Assembly: GCA_000434615.1 (NCBI GenBank)
Contig: FR880847.1
Coordinates: 72,766-136,765, forward strand
Origin: Clostridium sp. CAG:510
GTDB taxonomy: Bacteria > Bacillota > Clostridia > Lachnospirales > Lachnospiraceae
Length of the DNA: 64,000 nucleotides
Direction: 5' to 3'
Made by a program: the position numbers and the translations under genes. Below the pieces are notes generated by a model. That model was not told where the DNA came from and did not search any database. It saw nothing but the letters and a program-made list of their open reading frames with translations. This document shows positions 35,473-43,577 of this stretch, piece after piece (the stretch's first letter is position 1; the number at the start of each line of letters is the position of its first letter).

Positions 35473-35543
35473 ATACCTCACTGTTTTAATAAGATTTTTT
35501 ACTAACCGTGCAAAGTCAGTAATCTTATTTTACTCTGAGGTAT
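35473..35543. repeat. Two-segment long hairpin at the left end of the insert
   Basis: ATACCTCA (35473) pairs with TGAGGTAT (35536) and, inside a small internal loop, AATAAGATT (35488) pairs with AATCTTATT (35521), leaving a 24-nt apical loop. The 392-bp gap 35332-35723 otherwise holds only the spoIVB-side terminator, the 62-bp repeat and the ThuA-gene terminator. The hairpin may be an element end or recombination site; no function is known. Confidence 0.6.
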
Positions 35544-35610
35544 TTCTTTTTCTCAACCTTCTTTCTTGGAATTCCCTATATTTGAATTATACAGGAAGCT
35601 CCTTCTTTGT

Positions 35611-35654
35611 GAAATAAAATAAGCCGCCAGGGAACAAATCACTCCTTAACGGCT
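35611..35654 (-). terminator. Probable terminator of the ThuA-like gene
   Basis: AGCCG / CGGCT with a second inner AGG/CCT pairing, followed on the minus strand by TATTTTATTTC. Confidence 0.55.
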
Positions 35655-35723
35655 ATGTAAAATCATCCAATATTCAATTTTAAAAGCTCCGTAGAACTGG
35701 AAATTGACGCTCTATTAACGCTA

Positions 35724-36356
35724 TTAAACCCAATCAATAGCATTCTTTACAAGTTTGACAAATGGTTCACAGGTCAGATTTTGGGTAGTGTGTGCAGGAA
35801 CGATACAGCAGATTTTTCCCTTGCCATAGGTGTGAATCCATACAGCAGGCTGAACGCCGTTCTTTGAAACGGTTTCTGCAAGAATCGTTGTATCAGCATT
35901 CGGAATCATTTTCATTACATAATGTTCGTCAAAATCAGGGAATGTGAATTTGCCAATGCCTTCAATAATCGGATGTTCTGCTATCGGTTTTACAGTAAGC
36001 GGACATTGTTCGGGATGAGAGATAAAGTTACTTCTTACAACATTTGTGAGGATTGCGTGATTTTCTGTGTAATCAGTAAGTGATGCGTGAAGCATAATCG
36101 TTCCCATACCATTCTGAACATCATTCAGAAATTTCTCCGTCCATTTTTCATCACACCAGATTGGAGTAGGAATCTGATCGTTTTCAATAGGATCTTTGAA
36201 AGACAAAAACAAATCAAACTGCCCGTTGAAATAATCATTTGGGTTCTTTGTGAATGTTACTTCATAATCTGTGTTAAACAGATAGTCCATCATAGGCTTG
36301 ATGGAATCATCGTGATGCCAGTAATCGTGTACCAAAACAAATACTTTTTTACTCAT
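35724..36356 (-). CDS. ThuA-like domain protein
   Basis: A 210-residue protein resembling the ThuA (trehalose utilisation) family, which has a class I glutamine-amidotransferase-like fold. Visible are FVLVHDYWHHDDSIKP at the N terminus, a flavodoxin-like strand DLFLSFKDP near 50, GMGTIMLHASLTDY near 83 and HTYGKGKICCIVPAHT near 175. The exact reaction is not known for the family. No secretion signal is seen. GAAAGGACG precedes the ATG. It is the largest gene of the 62-bp-repeat-bounded insert and is AT-richer than nearby core genes, consistent with transfer. Confidence 0.7.
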   Translation of the reverse strand: MSKKVFVLVHDYWHHDDSIKPMMDYLFNTDYEVTFTKNPNDYFNGQFDLFLSFKDPIENDQIPTPIWCDEKWTEKFLNDVQNGMGTIMLHASLTDYTENHAILTNVVRSNFISHPEQCPLTVKPIAEHPIIEGIGKFTFPDFDEHYVMKMIPNADTTILAETVSKNGVQPAVWIHTYGKGKICCIVPAHTTQNLTCEPFVKLVKNAIDWV

Positions 36357-36456
36357 AAGTTATACGTCCTTTCATCACCATTTTATGGCTACGTTTTTGT
36401 GAATTCTCGTTTTTTAGGTGTGCATAAAATTCAAAATTTCCATCCCTTAATGATTA

Positions 36457-36666
36457 CTAATATTCCTTCGTAATCGTTGCAACATTATACATTTCCATAA
36501 ATGAATCCAAGTCCGCCGCATTACGAATCAGCATAATCTCATCAAAATGACCGGTATCCAAATCCTTAAATCCAGCCACCTGCTCTCCGTTACAAATGCT
36601 ACATTTAAGAACTGCTTTCTTATTTGTCGTATCATATTCAATCTTCTTTTGCTTCTTCTTAAACAT
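36457..36666 (-). CDS. Small CxxC protein of unknown function
   Basis: A 69-residue protein starting MFKKKQKKIEYD, with one CSIC motif followed by NGEQVAGFKDLDTGHFDEIMLIRN. Similar small proteins occur in Lachnospiraceae, without known function. A basic N terminus and lone CxxC could bind metal as a dimer. The frame is open to 36693, but GAGG lies eight bases before the ATG at 36666. It lies inside the putative insert. Confidence 0.65.
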   Translation of the reverse strand: MFKKKQKKIEYDTTNKKAVLKCSICNGEQVAGFKDLDTGHFDEIMLIRNAADLDSFMEMYNVATITKEY

Positions 36667-36756
36667 AGAAAATACCTCATTCATAATCGTCAAGGCCGGT
36701 CTTTCATCCGACCTCTTGATTATACTACAGATTCATAAAAATATCATCTGCTATCC

Positions 36757-36891
36757 TTACTGCCTATCTTCTTTTTTCTTCTGCTCGATTATCTCATGGA
36801 TATTCGTGTTATACAGTTTGTAAAGGTCTGTATCCCTGCTGATCTGATTATCAAATGGAATCACAACTGAACCACACTTAATCAGTCCCAT
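36757..36891 (-). pseudogene. Short orphan reading frame, likely 3' remnant of a larger gene
   Basis: A 44-residue frame from ATG 36891 reads MGLIKCGSVVIPFDNQIS...NIHEIIEQKKKEDRQ. It is preceded by an in-frame stop just upstream and lacks a good ribosome site, and its charged helical end looks like the C terminus of a longer protein. I do not recognise the family. It is the only coding-like content of the 36694-37018 gap apart from the toxin-antitoxin promoter. Confidence 0.35.
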
Positions 36892-36963
36892 ACGGATTGC
36901 TCCCTAAAGGAAGTCAATCAAATAATAAAGCTAAATCTGACATATACTACTAATATATTCACA

Positions 36964-36992
36964 TTGACTATATAACAAAATTTGTGTATAAT
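36964..36992 (+). promoter_or_regulatory. Toxin-antitoxin promoter with internal palindrome
   Basis: TTGACT (36964-36969), 17-bp spacer, perfect TATAAT (36987-36992). The spacer contains the palindrome ACAAAATTTGT (36975-36985), the position expected for autorepression by a Phd/YefM antitoxin. Confidence 0.82.
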
Positions 36993-37018
36993 TTTACTAT
37001 CAAAAGGAGGTATTTAAT

Positions 37019-37282
37019 ATGCCAGCAATCAAATCAAGTGCAGAACTTAGAAATAACTATAATGAAATCTCTACATTCTGCCACACTTATACTGAGCCGG
37101 TTTTCATCACCAAAAATGGCAAAGGCGACCTTGCTGTTATGAGCATTGAAGCCTATGAAGAAATGACCAGCCGCTTCGAATTATATGGTCTGATAAAAGA
37201 AGGACTTGATGATATTGCCGAGGGCAATACCCGTCCATTCTCTGAAGCAATGTCATCTATCAGGGAGAAACGCAAGCGATGA
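37019..37282 (+). CDS. Phd/YefM family antitoxin
   Basis: An 87-residue antitoxin: the N-terminal DNA-binding half reads IKSSAELRNNYNEIS...EPVFITKNGKGDLAVMSIEAYEEM, the YefM/Phd pattern, and the C-terminal half is the charged toxin-binding helix. AAAGGAGG lies eight bases before the ATG. Its stop overlaps the toxin start by 4 bp. The palindrome in the promoter spacer is its likely operator. Confidence 0.9.
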   Translation: MPAIKSSAELRNNYNEISTFCHTYTEPVFITKNGKGDLAVMSIEAYEEMTSRFELYGLIKEGLDDIAEGNTRPFSEAMSSIREKRKR

Positions 37283-37611
37283 GTTACAATATTCACATCG
37301 CAGCAGCCGCTGAAAGAGACTTAATTCGTGCCGCAGACCTCATTGAATTTGTATTAAAAAAAACCAAGGCTGCTGACGACTTACTTGATGAAGCTGAAAA
37401 ACAAATTAATTCCCTTCCTGATTTTCCTGAGAAATTCCAATTAGTGGATGATCCTGTTCTTGCTTCATGGGGTATTCGTTTTGTCATTGTAAATGGCTAT
37501 CTTGCTTTTTATACAGTTTCAGAAGAAGACAATCTGGTTGTCGTTGTCCGCTTCCTTTTCCAAAAAAGCAATTGGAACGCCATCCTTCGCCAAGGTTTTT
37601 CATTGATATAG
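37279..37611 (+). CDS. RelE/ParE superfamily toxin
   Basis: A 110-residue RelE/ParE-fold protein: helix AAAERDLIRAADLIEFVLKK near residue 9, then strands WGIRFVIVNGYLAFYTV and VVVVRFLFQKSNW near residues 64-98. Arg67 and Arg91 with the C-terminal aromatic are in the positions used by mRNA-interferase members, but ParE-type gyrase poisoning cannot be excluded. Translation is coupled to the antitoxin by an ATGA overlap, and a strong hairpin terminator starts at its stop codon. Confidence 0.87.
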   Translation: MSYNIHIAAAAERDLIRAADLIEFVLKKTKAADDLLDEAEKQINSLPDFPEKFQLVDDPVLASWGIRFVIVNGYLAFYTVSEEDNLVVVVRFLFQKSNWNAILRQGFSLI

Positions 37612-37641
37612 AGAATCTGAAATGACTTCAGATTCTCTTTT
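37611..37641 (+). terminator. Terminator of the toxin-antitoxin operon
   Basis: Perfect 11-bp stem GAGAATCTGAA / TTCAGATTCTC with a 5-nt loop, then TTTTC. Its right arm overlaps the first bases of the second 62-bp repeat. Confidence 0.85.
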
Positions 37642-37696
37642 CTTACTACTATTGTTAGCAGTTTTTATGACTCTAAACGGGAAACCTGCAATTTTT
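37635..37696. repeat. 62-bp direct repeat, recN-side copy
   Basis: Identical to 35383-35444. On the minus strand this copy encodes the last ten residues of RecN (ending VSRLES) and its stop codon, plus about 30 bp beyond. Confidence 0.95.
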
Positions 37697-39365
37697 TCTG
37701 TTTTATGTTTTCTGCCTGTTTTCTTAATTCTCCGGCATTTTCCAGTGCTTTTTCGGAAAGGCTGTCCGCTCCTAACAGGCGCGCCAGCTCTTCCTTTGTG
37801 CCTTCTTCGGACAGTTTTCTGATTTCGGTCTGGGTGCTGCTGCCGTCCGTTTCCTTTTCAATCACAAAATGACTGTCCGCCATAGCCGCTATCTGCGGAA
37901 GGTGCGTAATGCAGATGACCTGATGCGCCTCGGAAAGACGGCTTAATTTTTCGGAAACCCGCCATGCGGTCCTGCCGCTGATACCGGTATCGATTTCATC
38001 GAAAATGAGCGTGTCTACCGCATCCTTTTCCGCCAGTACCGCCTTAATGGCAAGCATAATACGGGAAAGTTCACCGCCGCTGGCAACGGCTCCCAGACTT
38101 TTGGGAGTCTCTCCCGGATTGGTGGAGAGTAAAAATTCCACATCATCCGCGCCGTCTGCGGACGGTTCCTTTGCCTTTCTGTCTATAACAAATTCTACGG
38201 TGAGGAAATTCAGATCCACCAGGGATTTCTGTAAAATACCCGCAAGTGTTTCCGCGTTCTTATTTCTTAACTTTGTCAGTTTGTCGCAGACCTTTGTAAG
38301 CTCCGCTTCCTTCTTTTTTATTTTATCATCCAGAGCGGCACGGTATACTTCATAATCCTTCAGCTTTTCCGTTTTCTGTGCGATTTCTTCCCCGTATGCC
38401 TTTACTTTTCCGATGGAGCCGCCGTATTTTTCTTTTAGGCGGTTCACCACATTCAGCCGTTCCTCTACCTGGGCAAACAGAGCGCCGTCAAATTCCATAC
38501 TTTCCATGTAATCGGCACATTCCCTGTTAAAATCGTTTAACAGCTCTTCCGTCTGCAGAAGGGTCTCCTGCATGCCGGCAAGCTTTTCGTCAAAATGCGC
38601 CACGCTACCGATTTCCCGGACCGCACGGCCGATCAGTGTGGATGCTCCTTCCTCTTCCCCGCCGGTAAGCCGGAAGGTCTGGCCCAGCGCTTCTCCGATT
38701 TTCTGACCGTTTACCATGAGGCTGTACTGCTTTTCCAGCTCCTCATCCTCTCCATCCTTAAGCGCTGCCGCCTCTATTTCCTGCTGTTCAAAACTGAGTA
38801 GCTCCAGCTCTCTGTCACGTTCCCTCTCATCTAATGCCGACTCTTCTTTTTCCGCAAGCAGGTCTTTTCTTTCCTTATAAAGCTTTGCCGCCTCCGCCTT
38901 TAATTCTTCCGCCTCTTTTCCTGCGTAGGCGTCTAAAATCTGCAGATGCTTCTTTTTCTGTAAAAGGGACTGGTGCTCATGCTGTCCGTGAATGTCAATC
39001 AGAAGCTCGGACAGCTCCTTTAACTGTCTGGCGCTCACTGTTTCCCCGTTGATACGGCTGACGCTTCTGCCCTGACTGATTTTGCGGGCAATGGTAACCG
39101 TTCCGTCCTCTTCGGGCAGATCCATTTCGGCAAGCTTTTGTGCTATCCGCTCCGAGGAGTCAAAGGTAAGCTCCACCAGAGCCGCATCCGCTCCCCGTCT
39201 TATCATGTCCGGGCTTGCCTTGCCGCCCAGCGCCAGATTGACGGAGCCGAGCAGAATGGATTTACCGGCGCCGGTTTCGCCGGTCAGGATATTGAGTCCT
39301 CCGGTAAAATCCACCTCCGCCTCTTCTATGAGTGCCAGATTTTTCACATGTAAACTTATTAACAT
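37665..39365 (-). CDS. recN: DNA repair protein RecN
   Basis: SMC-like ATPase acting early in double-strand break repair. The 566-residue protein has Walker A NILTGETGAGKSILLG near residue 25, a coiled-coil centre (about 150-370) and the signature/Walker B region ASGGELSRIMLAIKAVL and DTLIFDEIDTGISG near 430-470. Length is full. Its last ten codons lie in the 62-bp repeat at the border of the insert, so the gene survived the integration intact. It follows argR with an 84-bp spacer. Confidence 0.97.
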   Translation of the reverse strand: MLISLHVKNLALIEEAEVDFTGGLNILTGETGAGKSILLGSVNLALGGKASPDMIRRGADAALVELTFDSSERIAQKLAEMDLPEEDGTVTIARKISQGRSVSRINGETVSARQLKELSELLIDIHGQHEHQSLLQKKKHLQILDAYAGKEAEELKAEAAKLYKERKDLLAEKEESALDERERDRELELLSFEQQEIEAAALKDGEDEELEKQYSLMVNGQKIGEALGQTFRLTGGEEEGASTLIGRAVREIGSVAHFDEKLAGMQETLLQTEELLNDFNRECADYMESMEFDGALFAQVEERLNVVNRLKEKYGGSIGKVKAYGEEIAQKTEKLKDYEVYRAALDDKIKKKEAELTKVCDKLTKLRNKNAETLAGILQKSLVDLNFLTVEFVIDRKAKEPSADGADDVEFLLSTNPGETPKSLGAVASGGELSRIMLAIKAVLAEKDAVDTLIFDEIDTGISGRTAWRVSEKLSRLSEAHQVICITHLPQIAAMADSHFVIEKETDGSSTQTEIRKLSEEGTKEELARLLGADSLSEKALENAGELRKQAENIKQKKLQVSRLES

Positions 39366-39449
39366 AGTTCTCCTTCTACCTTCTCTTTATGTCTCCCTAT
39401 GTCTGCCGTCTCTCCCGGCATGTTTAACCTTCCTGTCTGTGACCCTGTT

Positions 39450-39896
39450 CTACAGCATGGCCTTTATTTTTTCCATTAAGACCTTGGTGTCCTCCACGGT
39501 CCTGACCGCCATCATAATAGTGTCGTCACCTGCGATGGAGCCCACGATTTCCCGGAATTTCATGGCGTCCACGGCTGCTGCCACCGCCATTGCCATACCG
39601 GAAACGGTCTTGATGACCAGTATATTCTGCGCCATATCCATGGACACAAAGCCTTCCTTTAAGACACGGATGTATTTATCTCCCAGATGGCTGTCGTCCG
39701 TCCCCAGCGCCACATATTTCTGTCTGCCGTCCCCCGTTGGCACCTTGGATAATTTCAGCTCCCGGATATCCCGTGAAACGGTTGCCTGCGTAACATCAAA
39801 GCCCTCTTCTTTTAACAGTACCGCCAGCTCCTCCTGCGTTTCCACATTCCTGCTTTCGATAATCTCGATAATTCTGCCCAGTCTTTCTTTCTTCAT
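39450..39896 (-). CDS. argR: Arginine repressor ArgR/AhrC
   Basis: Arginine-dependent transcription regulator of 148 residues. The winged-helix N-terminal domain has TQEELAVLLKEEGFDVTQAT followed by VSRDIRELKL (residues 20-50); the C-terminal hexamerisation and arginine-binding domain has GSIAGDDTIMMAVR near residue 118, with the DD pair that contacts arginine. The nadK-argR-recN order is classical for Firmicutes. Confidence 0.95.
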   Translation of the reverse strand: MKKERLGRIIEIIESRNVETQEELAVLLKEEGFDVTQATVSRDIRELKLSKVPTGDGRQKYVALGTDDSHLGDKYIRVLKEGFVSMDMAQNILVIKTVSGMAMAVAAAVDAMKFREIVGSIAGDDTIMMAVRTVEDTKVLMEKIKAML

Positions 39897-39940
39897 CCCT
39901 TTTCCATCCTTTTTTACTTTGGTTTTATACCCGCCTGCCG

Positions 39941-40771
39941 TCAGCCGTTCTCACTCATCTTTTTGTGTAAGGTTTCTAAGAAACCGGCATCTCCGATTTT
40001 AATAAATTCCGTTGTCTGTGCGGATTTGCGTATCCGTATCAGATCGCCGGTGGCAATTTCCACTGCCTGTCCGTCAAAATTCACCACACCGTGCTGCTCC
40101 TGTCCCTCTCTGCCGGCCGGAATTTCTATTTCCACCACATCCTCTGCGGAAAGTACCACGCTGCGCTGGTTCAGGGTGTGGGGGCAGATTGGTGTCAGCA
40201 CAAGCAGACTTGCCATGGGCTCCACAATGGGGCCGCCCGCCGACAGGTTGTAGCCCGTGGAACCGGTGGGTGTCGTGACAATCATGCCGTCCGCCTGATA
40301 TTTGTTTAAGAATTTTTTATTGACATATAAATGGAACTGCAAAAGCTGCTGGGCACCGTCCCTGCGGATGACAATGTCGTTAAGCGCCCAGTCGGTATGG
40401 ATTTCTTTTCCGCATCTTATAAGGCTGCCGTCCAGCATCATGCGGCTTTCTAATTCAAAATCTCCCGAAAGCAGCTTCTCCACGGCATTCTCCACGCCCT
40501 CCGGCTCCACTTCCGTAAGATACCCCAGTGTGCCCATATTGATGCCGAGAATGGGAATGTTCTGCTTGCCGATGCGCTCCCTTGCGGCATTTAAGACCGT
40601 GCCGTCGCCACCCAGTACCAGAATACAGTCCGTTCCCGGCTGCATGGGGTCTTCGGGGTGCAGCTTGACACTGCATTCCATGCCTTTCTGTGTAAGAAGC
40701 TTCTGAATATGTTTTGTCATCAGAAGGTCCTTGTCCTTATGCAGGTTTGTGTAAATGCAAAAATGTTTCAT
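39941..40771 (-). CDS. nadK: NAD kinase
   Basis: Phosphorylates NAD to NADP. The 276-residue product has the GGDGT motif in LVLGGDGTVLNAAR near residue 48, GINMGTLGYLTE near 75, the NDIVIRR motif near 130 and TPTGSTGYNLSAGGPIV near 165. The start at 40771 overlaps the tlyA stop (ATGA). The frame is open to 40831 but that part belongs to tlyA in another frame. Confidence 0.95.
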   Translation of the reverse strand: MKHFCIYTNLHKDKDLLMTKHIQKLLTQKGMECSVKLHPEDPMQPGTDCILVLGGDGTVLNAARERIGKQNIPILGINMGTLGYLTEVEPEGVENAVEKLLSGDFELESRMMLDGSLIRCGKEIHTDWALNDIVIRRDGAQQLLQFHLYVNKKFLNKYQADGMIVTTPTGSTGYNLSAGGPIVEPMASLLVLTPICPHTLNQRSVVLSAEDVVEIEIPAGREGQEQHGVVNFDGQAVEIATGDLIRIRKSAQTTEFIKIGDAGFLETLHKKMSENG

Positions 40772-41655
40772 TCCGTTTTGTCCAACTCCCCATGTGCAAG
40801 TGAAACGGTTTCTTTTATTTTCGTCTGCCACTCCGGTGCAAAGCCGAGTCCCTCTTTCTTAGAAAGAAGCTCTTTTAAGGCTCCTTCCGCCTCGGCTTCC
40901 GTAAGCGGCGGCATTTTTTCTTTCTGAATTTCCAGAAAAACGAGATATTCGATATTGCCTTCCGGTCCCTTTATGGGGGAAAAATCCAGATCCTTTACGA
41001 AAAATCCCAGCATATCCGCATAAGTAATGACTTTTTCAATGACTTCCCTGTGCACCTCCGGCTCTCTTACCACGCCTTTTTTACCGACCTTGTCCTTGCC
41101 GGCTTCAAACTGCGGTTTGATGAGACACACCATCTGCCCCTGCTCTGCCAGAAGCTCTCTTGCAGGCAGTAAGATTTTGGTCAGGGAAATAAACGAAACA
41201 TCCACGGAAGCAAACTGGGGTGCCTCGGCTATATCTTCTTTTGTCATATAGCGGAAATTGGTCTTTTCCATGCAGACCACTCTCTCGTCATTGCGGAGCT
41301 TCCAGGCAAGCTGACCGTGTCCCACGTCCACGGAATATACCTTTACGGCGCCGTTCTGCAGCATGCAGTCGGTAAAGCCGCCGGTGGAAGCGCCGATGTC
41401 CATACATACCTTTCCCTTCAGGGTAAGGTCAAAATGCGTCATTGCCTTCTCTAATTTATAGCCACCCCTGCTCACGTATTTCTGCGGGGCTCCTTTTACT
41501 TCTATTTTCAGATTGTCCGTGCGGAACATGCTTCCCGCTTTGTCCTCCCGCTGTCCGTCCACGAAAACATTGCCCGCCATGATAATGGCTTTTGCTTTTT
41601 CCCGGGATTCTGCGTAGCCCATGGACACAAGCAGTACATCCAGTCTTTCTTTCAT
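40768..41655 (-). CDS. tlyA: TlyA family rRNA 2'-O-methyltransferase/hemolysin
   Basis: 295-residue protein with an N-terminal S4 RNA-binding domain (residues 1-60, RLDVLLVSMGYAESREKAK) and an FtsJ-like Rossmann methyltransferase domain whose SAM motif is CMDIGASTGGFTDCML near residue 85; YVSRGGYKLEKA joins them. Mycobacterial TlyA methylates 16S and 23S rRNA; the hemolysin name is historical. It lies between dxs and nadK, as usual in Clostridia. Confidence 0.94.
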   Translation of the reverse strand: MKERLDVLLVSMGYAESREKAKAIIMAGNVFVDGQREDKAGSMFRTDNLKIEVKGAPQKYVSRGGYKLEKAMTHFDLTLKGKVCMDIGASTGGFTDCMLQNGAVKVYSVDVGHGQLAWKLRNDERVVCMEKTNFRYMTKEDIAEAPQFASVDVSFISLTKILLPARELLAEQGQMVCLIKPQFEAGKDKVGKKGVVREPEVHREVIEKVITYADMLGFFVKDLDFSPIKGPEGNIEYLVFLEIQKEKMPPLTEAEAEGALKELLSKKEGLGFAPEWQTKIKETVSLAHGELDKTE

Positions 41656-41691
41656 GTTTCTTCCTCTTTATTCTGCTGCCGAAAGCCTGTT

Positions 41692-43557
41692 TTATTTAGG
41701 CTGTCCGTCCATCTGTTCCAAAATTCGGTTTAAGATGCTTTCCACATCCATATGCAGCTCTTTTTTTAGCTGCTCCACGCTGCCATGCTCCACATAACAG
41801 TCCGGTATGGCAACGGAAAGGAATTTTCCGCGGTAATTGCATTCTTCCAGGTAGGCTCTTACGCCCTCACCGAAGCCGCCGTTTGCCGTGTTTTCCTCCA
41901 GCGTAATCACGAAATCATGCTCGTCTGCCGCCTGCTTTACCATTTCTTTGTCAAAGGGCTTTACAAATCGCACATTGACAAGGCTGACCGGAAGTCCTTT
42001 TTCCTTTAATGCATCCCGCACGGTTACGGCTGTTTTTACCATACTTCCCACGGCTAACAGGGCAATGCCGCCCTCCTTGTAAATCCATTCGCTTTTTCCC
42101 ATGGAAATGGGAGCACGGAACTCCTTTAAGCCCGTGTACGCCTCCCCCTTGGGATAACGCACGGCAATGGGACAGCCCGCCGCCACGGCATATTTCATCA
42201 TATCGGAAAACTCCCATTTGTTCTTGGGCGCCATTATGTGCATATTGGGAATACTGGATAAAAACGACAAATCGAAAATACCCTGATGGGTCTCGCCGTC
42301 CGCGCCTACCAGTCCTGCCCGGTCTATGGCAAATACCACCGGCAGATTCTGGATACAGACATCGTGCAATATCTGGTCATAGGCTCTCTGTAAAAAAGAG
42401 GAATAGATTGCCACCACCGGAATATAGCCTCCGGCTGCCAGCCCCGCCGCAAAGGTAACGGCATGTTCTTCCGCAATGCCCACATCAAAGAAACGCTCCG
42501 GGTACATGTTGCGGAACCGCTTTAAGCCCGTGCCGTCCGGCATAGCCGCCGTAATCGCCACCACTTTTTCATTGCGTTTTCCAAGCTTACACATAACCGT
42601 AGAAAAAATATCCGTGTAATTGGCTGTGGTACGGGGATTTTTAGGAAGTCCCGTTTCCGGCTCGAAGGGGTCCGTGCCGTGAAATCTGGCAGGATGCCGT
42701 TCCGCCGGCTCATAGCCCTTTCCTTTTTCCGTAAGCACATGGACAAGCACCGGTCCTTTTACTCTCTTGGCATCCTTAAAGACCCTTAAGAGGGCATTGA
42801 TGTCGTGTCCGTTTACGGGACCTAAGTAGGTAATTCCCATATCTTCAAAGAACATACCGGGAACCACAAGCTGCTTCACACCGTTTTTAATTCGGCGGAT
42901 ACGGGCAATCAGTCCGTCTTTTCCGGAATTTTTCAGGGTGTTGTAAACGCCCTCCTTCAGATCCAGGTACCCTTCCGCCGTACGCACGTTATTTAAGTAC
43001 TTGGAAAGTCCGCCCACATTTTCGGAAATGGACATGTTGTTGTCGTTTAATACCACAATGAAATTGGTTTCCAGAGTGGACGCATTGTTTAACGCCTCGT
43101 ACGCCATACCGCCCGTCAGGGAACCGTCGCCGATGACGGATACAATGGTTTCCGTGCCGCCGGATAAATCCCGTGCTTTTACCATTCCCAGTCCCGCCGA
43201 TATGGAGGTGGAGCTGTGTCCGGTATCGAAGCAGTCGCAGTCGCTTTCCTTCCGCTTGGGAAAGCCGCTCATGCCGTGATATTTCCTTAAGGTATCAAAG
43301 CCGTCTTTTCTGCCGGTCAGGATTTTGTGGGTGTAGGACTGATGTCCCACATCGAAAATAATCTTGTCCATAGGCAGATTCAGGGAAAGGTGCAGCGCCA
43401 TGGTAAGCTCCACCGTACCGAGGTTGGAGCCTAAGTGACCGCCCGTTTCACTGATTTTTTCTATAAGGAATTTACGGATTTCCTCTGCCAAAAGCGGATA
43501 TTCCTTTTTGTTCAGCTTCTTTATGTCATTGACCTTCTCTATTTGTTCCAGGTACAT
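41692..43557 (-). CDS. dxs: 1-deoxy-D-xylulose-5-phosphate synthase
   Basis: Thiamine-diphosphate enzyme joining pyruvate and glyceraldehyde 3-phosphate, the first step of the MEP isoprenoid pathway. The 621-residue protein has FDVGHQSYTHKILTGR near residue 68, the ThDP motif GDGSLTGGMAYEALNN near 142, VGIAEEHAVTFAAGLA near 355 and DRAGLVGADGETHQG near 415. It directly follows ispA, linking precursor synthesis to chain elongation. GGGGTGAG precedes the ATG. Confidence 0.98.
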   Translation of the reverse strand: MYLEQIEKVNDIKKLNKKEYPLLAEEIRKFLIEKISETGGHLGSNLGTVELTMALHLSLNLPMDKIIFDVGHQSYTHKILTGRKDGFDTLRKYHGMSGFPKRKESDCDCFDTGHSSTSISAGLGMVKARDLSGGTETIVSVIGDGSLTGGMAYEALNNASTLETNFIVVLNDNNMSISENVGGLSKYLNNVRTAEGYLDLKEGVYNTLKNSGKDGLIARIRRIKNGVKQLVVPGMFFEDMGITYLGPVNGHDINALLRVFKDAKRVKGPVLVHVLTEKGKGYEPAERHPARFHGTDPFEPETGLPKNPRTTANYTDIFSTVMCKLGKRNEKVVAITAAMPDGTGLKRFRNMYPERFFDVGIAEEHAVTFAAGLAAGGYIPVVAIYSSFLQRAYDQILHDVCIQNLPVVFAIDRAGLVGADGETHQGIFDLSFLSSIPNMHIMAPKNKWEFSDMMKYAVAAGCPIAVRYPKGEAYTGLKEFRAPISMGKSEWIYKEGGIALLAVGSMVKTAVTVRDALKEKGLPVSLVNVRFVKPFDKEMVKQAADEHDFVITLEENTANGGFGEGVRAYLEECNYRGKFLSVAIPDCYVEHGSVEQLKKELHMDVESILNRILEQMDGQPK

Positions 43558-43577
43558 CTATACTCACCCCATAAGTA

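Larger units (their letters stand above)
35383..37696. mobile_element. Putative 2.25-kb integrated segment between recN and spoIVB
   Basis: The segment is bounded by perfect 62-bp direct repeats and holds a ThuA-like gene, a small CxxC-protein gene, a short gene remnant and a Phd/RelE toxin-antitoxin pair. By eye it is clearly more AT-rich than the surrounding genes, and it interrupts recN-spoIVB, which are usually adjacent. One repeat copy forms the true 3' end of recN, the other faces spoIVB, as expected for integration into a gene 3' end that rebuilds the gene. No integrase or transposase is inside, so it would be a passive element or a remnant. Confidence 0.6.

Noticed and set aside
35383..37696. 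Insertion sequence or integron cassette array
   Set aside because: No transposase, no terminal inverted repeats, and no attC-type core sites (GTTRRRY with its partner) were seen; long direct repeats point to another mechanism.
39082..40002. 306-codon plus-strand open frame
   Set aside because: Antisense to recN and argR; Ser-rich, low-information translation typical of a shadow of minus-strand genes.
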